Of a DNA stretch of 24,007 bases, positions 22,349 to 24,007 are shown piece after piece. Each line of letters opens with the position of its first letter. Position 1 is the stretch's first letter. The stretch is from Ruminococcus sp. Its GTDB lineage: Bacteria > Bacillota_A > Clostridia > Oscillospirales > Ruminococcaceae. The stretch spans positions 1 through 24,007 of the forward strand of contig JAFVAN010000012.1 in the NCBI GenBank assembly GCA_017480485.1, written 5' to 3'. Below the pieces are notes generated by a model, which was not told the DNA's origin, did no database searches, and worked only from the letters and a program-made list of their open reading frames with translations. The translations under genes were made by a program, and so were the position numbers.

Positions 22349-22771
22349 ATGAAAATTATGGCTGTTGACCGGGGGGATGTGCGCACGGGACTGGCGGTCT
22401 GCGACAGGACCGAGTTCCTTGCCTCGCCCATCGGGGTAATAGAAGAAAGAAATATGCAGCTGCTGGCCATGAAGGTCGCCCATATGGCGGAGCAGTACGA
22501 GGTGGGGGAGATAGTCGTGGGGCTGCCCCTGAACATGAACGGCTCTAAGGGCCCCCGCGCCCAGCTCTGCGAGGACTTTGCCAACCTTTTGGGAGAGTTC
22601 ACCGAGATACCCGTAAACATGTGGGACGAGCGCTCCACCACCGTCTCTGCCCACAATATCCTGAACGAGACCAACGTTCGCGGCAAGAAGCGCAAGGCCG
22701 TTGTTGACGAGGTCGCCGCGACCGTGATATTGGAGGCTTACCTTGAGTACAGAAGAAAAAACAAAAGCTGA
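22349..22771 (+). CDS. ruvX: Putative pre-16S rRNA nuclease / Holliday junction resolvase-like RuvX (YqgF)
   Basis: The YqgF family has an RNase H-like fold; E. coli YqgF matures the 5' end of 16S rRNA, and a junction-resolving role has been proposed. The 140-aa protein shows the acidic catalytic set: D7 in MAVDRGDVRTGLAV, the IVVGLPLNMNGSKG strand-turn (55-68), D93-E94 in WDERST, and D120 in VVDEVAATVILEAYL. AAAAGGAGAGG precedes ATG 22349. The 3' end overlaps the next gene by 29 nt, so they are translated together. The usual clostridial partners (alaS, the DUF1292 gene) are not here. Confidence 0.95.
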   Translation: MKIMAVDRGDVRTGLAVCDRTEFLASPIGVIEERNMQLLAMKVAHMAEQYEVGEIVVGLPLNMNGSKGPRAQLCEDFANLLGEFTEIPVNMWDERSTTVSAHNILNETNVRGKKRKAVVDEVAATVILEAYLEYRRKNKS

Positions 22772-23657
22772 GGCCCCCGATGAGCCCCCGAAGAAGCAGA
22801 AGAAAAAGTGGTCCAAGCGGAAGAAGATAGTCCTTTCCGTCTTTGGCGTCCTGCTGGTGCTGATCATCGCCGAGTTCATCCGCTCCAATACCGTCATACA
22901 GGTGGAGGAGTTCACCTTCGAGAGCGAGGACGTTCCTCCCGCCTTCGACGGTGTGCGGATAGTGCAGATAAGCGACTATCACAACCACGGCGGCAGCCAC
23001 GACGACAGGCTAATAAAAAAGATCGAGGCCCAGCACCCCGACTATATCTTTCTTACGGGGGACATCGCCGACAGTATTCTCACCCACATCGACAGGGCCA
23101 ACGCCTTTCTTGAGCGAGTGTCCAAAATTGCGGACTGTTACCTTGTCTGGGGCAACCATGACCTCGCGCTCTCGGAGGAGGACAGGAACAGCATGGCAGA
23201 GTGCTGCCGCAAAAACGGCATAACCGTGCTGGAGGACGAGTACATCCGCCTGACACGGGGAGACGACAGCCTGCTGCTGGTGGGGACCAAGTCCGACATG
23301 GGCTCGTATTTCACCGACATTATGATGAAGGACTACCCCTCGGGCGAGGACTTCGTCATATGGCTGCACCATTACCCCGAGGACTTCGAGGAGATAGTGG
23401 ACGAGTCGAAGGCTGCAGGCTCCCAAGCGGATCTTGCGTTCTGCGGACACGCCCACGGCGGCCTTGTGCGGCTGCCCGTCATTGGCGGTCTTGTGGCCCC
23501 TGGACAGGGGCTGTTCCCCAAGTACACCTCCGGAGATTACTACTACGACGGCTCCGAGCTGCTTCTCAGCAGGGGAGTCGGCAACAGCGGCGTGACGCTC
23601 CGCTTTCTCGACCCGTTCCATCTTGTGGTGTGCGAGCTGAAACGCACAGGCGGTTGA
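22743..23657 (+). CDS. Membrane-anchored metallophosphoesterase (YkuE-like)
   Basis: A calcineurin-like phosphoesterase on the outer face of the membrane. The 304-aa protein has a lysine-rich cytoplasmic N-terminus, one membrane helix (29-46), then the metal-binding motifs in order: SDYHNH (D78, H80), LTGDIAD (D107), WGNHD (137-140), LHHYPE (H209/H210) and GHAHGG (235-240). YkuE-type proteins act on phosphodiesters at the cell surface; the natural substrate is unclear. The start is TTG 22743, supported by GGAGG at 6 nt and by giving the cytoplasmic tail before the helix; it overlaps ruvX by 29 nt. The next ATG is well inside the domain. Confidence 0.92.
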   Translation: MSTEEKTKAEAPDEPPKKQKKKWSKRKKIVLSVFGVLLVLIIAEFIRSNTVIQVEEFTFESEDVPPAFDGVRIVQISDYHNHGGSHDDRLIKKIEAQHPDYIFLTGDIADSILTHIDRANAFLERVSKIADCYLVWGNHDLALSEEDRNSMAECCRKNGITVLEDEYIRLTRGDDSLLLVGTKSDMGSYFTDIMMKDYPSGEDFVIWLHHYPEDFEEIVDESKAAGSQADLAFCGHAHGGLVRLPVIGGLVAPGQGLFPKYTSGDYYYDGSELLLSRGVGNSGVTLRFLDPFHLVVCELKRTGG

Positions 23658-23724
23658 ATCAAAAAAAGCCTCTATTCTGAGAAAGTAATTACGTACATTA
23701 AAAACAATATTTTGGGAGAAAGGA

Positions 23725-24007
23725 ATGAATAAAATGCAACAAAGCAATAAAAAGCGTAATAAATCATGGTACATATTTGCAATCGCTATGTTTTCGATTT
23801 TAGCCGCCAGCATTTATTCATTGTATATTACTAAATCCTATGAAAATATAAGTTTATCCGATGCTAATTATCTTCAGCAGGTTAAACTAATTTTAATTGC
23901 AAATTTGATTTCCTTTTTTGCTGTTTCGTTTGCTATATCATGTATTTTAACACCTATTGTTCACTTTATTTGGCACCCCGATTCGTCAATTAATAAAGAG
24001 TATTATA
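23725..24007 (+). CDS. AT-rich membrane protein, N-terminal part (runs off the window)
   Basis: Open from ATG 23725 to the end without a stop: 94 complete codons are visible. The N-terminus is polar and basic (MNKMQQSNKKRNKSW), followed by a membrane segment at about 16-36 (YIFAIAMFSILAASIYSLYI), an external loop (TKSYENISLSDANYLQQ), and a second segment at about 57-80 ending near a PIVHFIW. GGGAGAAAGG lies just before the ATG; an ATG 9 nt further on is an alternative. The AT-rich codon use is like the gene at 21746 and unlike ruvX and ykuE. No family is recognised. Confidence 0.75.
   Translation, partial: MNKMQQSNKKRNKSWYIFAIAMFSILAASIYSLYITKSYENISLSDANYLQQVKLILIANLISFFAVSFAISCILTPIVHFIWHPDSSINKEYY

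Noticed and set aside
23010..23813. Leftward 267-codon frame opposite the metallophosphoesterase
   Set aside because: Shadow of a gene with complete metal-binding motifs; it also covers the start of the next rightward gene.

Overview
The window looks like chromosome from a GC-rich member of the Clostridia, most plausibly a gut or rumen Ruminococcus-like Oscillospiraceae. This is inferred from clostridial-style sigma-A promoters, strong AAAGGAG-type ribosome sites, a rhamnulokinase-like fuculose kinase in an L-fucose operon, a PyrK/PyrD-1B dihydroorotate dehydrogenase, and an XRE plus DUF2975 pair. Most genes are GC-rich. Three patches are clearly AT-rich and look like accessory inserts: about 1882-3870, 21700-22220 and 23660 to the end.

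Left part (1-4470): a 36-bp GC-rich tandem repeat, a small membrane protein gene, and radA with its own promoter. Then comes an AT-rich cassette of two tandem zinc-ribbon membrane proteins, transcribed divergently from a 72-aa XRE regulator. The two promoters nearly touch, and a perfect 19-bp palindrome covers the leftward -10. A monocistronic 58-aa protein gene, with a consensus promoter and a strong terminator, follows.

Middle left (4498-10840): a leftward L-fucose catabolic operon, in order fucI, fuculose kinase (RhaB family), fucU, fucA, then a xylulokinase gene that has its own consensus promoter and a dyad. FucU and FucI convert L-fucose to L-fuculose, the kinase makes fuculose-1-phosphate, and FucA splits it to DHAP and lactaldehyde. 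No transporter or regulator for fucose lies in the window. A 242-bp MITE-like element sits exactly between fucI and the kinase ribosome site. The fucI promoter region carries four copies of a TTTTWGTARAAA-like motif.

Middle right (10845-19450): a perfect 45-bp palindrome separates fucI from the rightward pyrK-pyrD pair. pyrKD converges, through a strong bidirectional terminator, on a long leftward series: manA, a 63-aa membrane protein, glk (ROK), ilvD, a 174-aa membrane-anchored protein, pyrC and pyrF. This series is tightly spaced and has one obvious promoter, in front of manA. It would join hexose-phosphate supply, branched-chain amino acid synthesis and pyrimidine synthesis in one transcript. 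Together the two arms supply PyrC, PyrK/PyrD and PyrF; PyrE and the early steps are not in view.

Right part (19450-24007): a hairpin-rich intergenic element, then a YozG-like XRE regulator and a DUF2975-type membrane protein with a perfect 11+11 bp inverted repeat beside their promoter. Rightward genes follow: an EamA-family transporter, an AT-rich membrane protein, the resolvase-like ruvX (yqgF) overlapping a membrane-anchored metallophosphoesterase gene with a TTG start, and a truncated AT-rich membrane protein gene running off the end.

No rRNA, tRNA, CRISPR array, transposase or prophage gene was seen. The most unusual pieces are the zinc-ribbon/XRE cassette, the repeated motif and giant palindrome of the fucI-pyrK intergenic region, and the recurrent intergenic elements made of short triloop hairpins.
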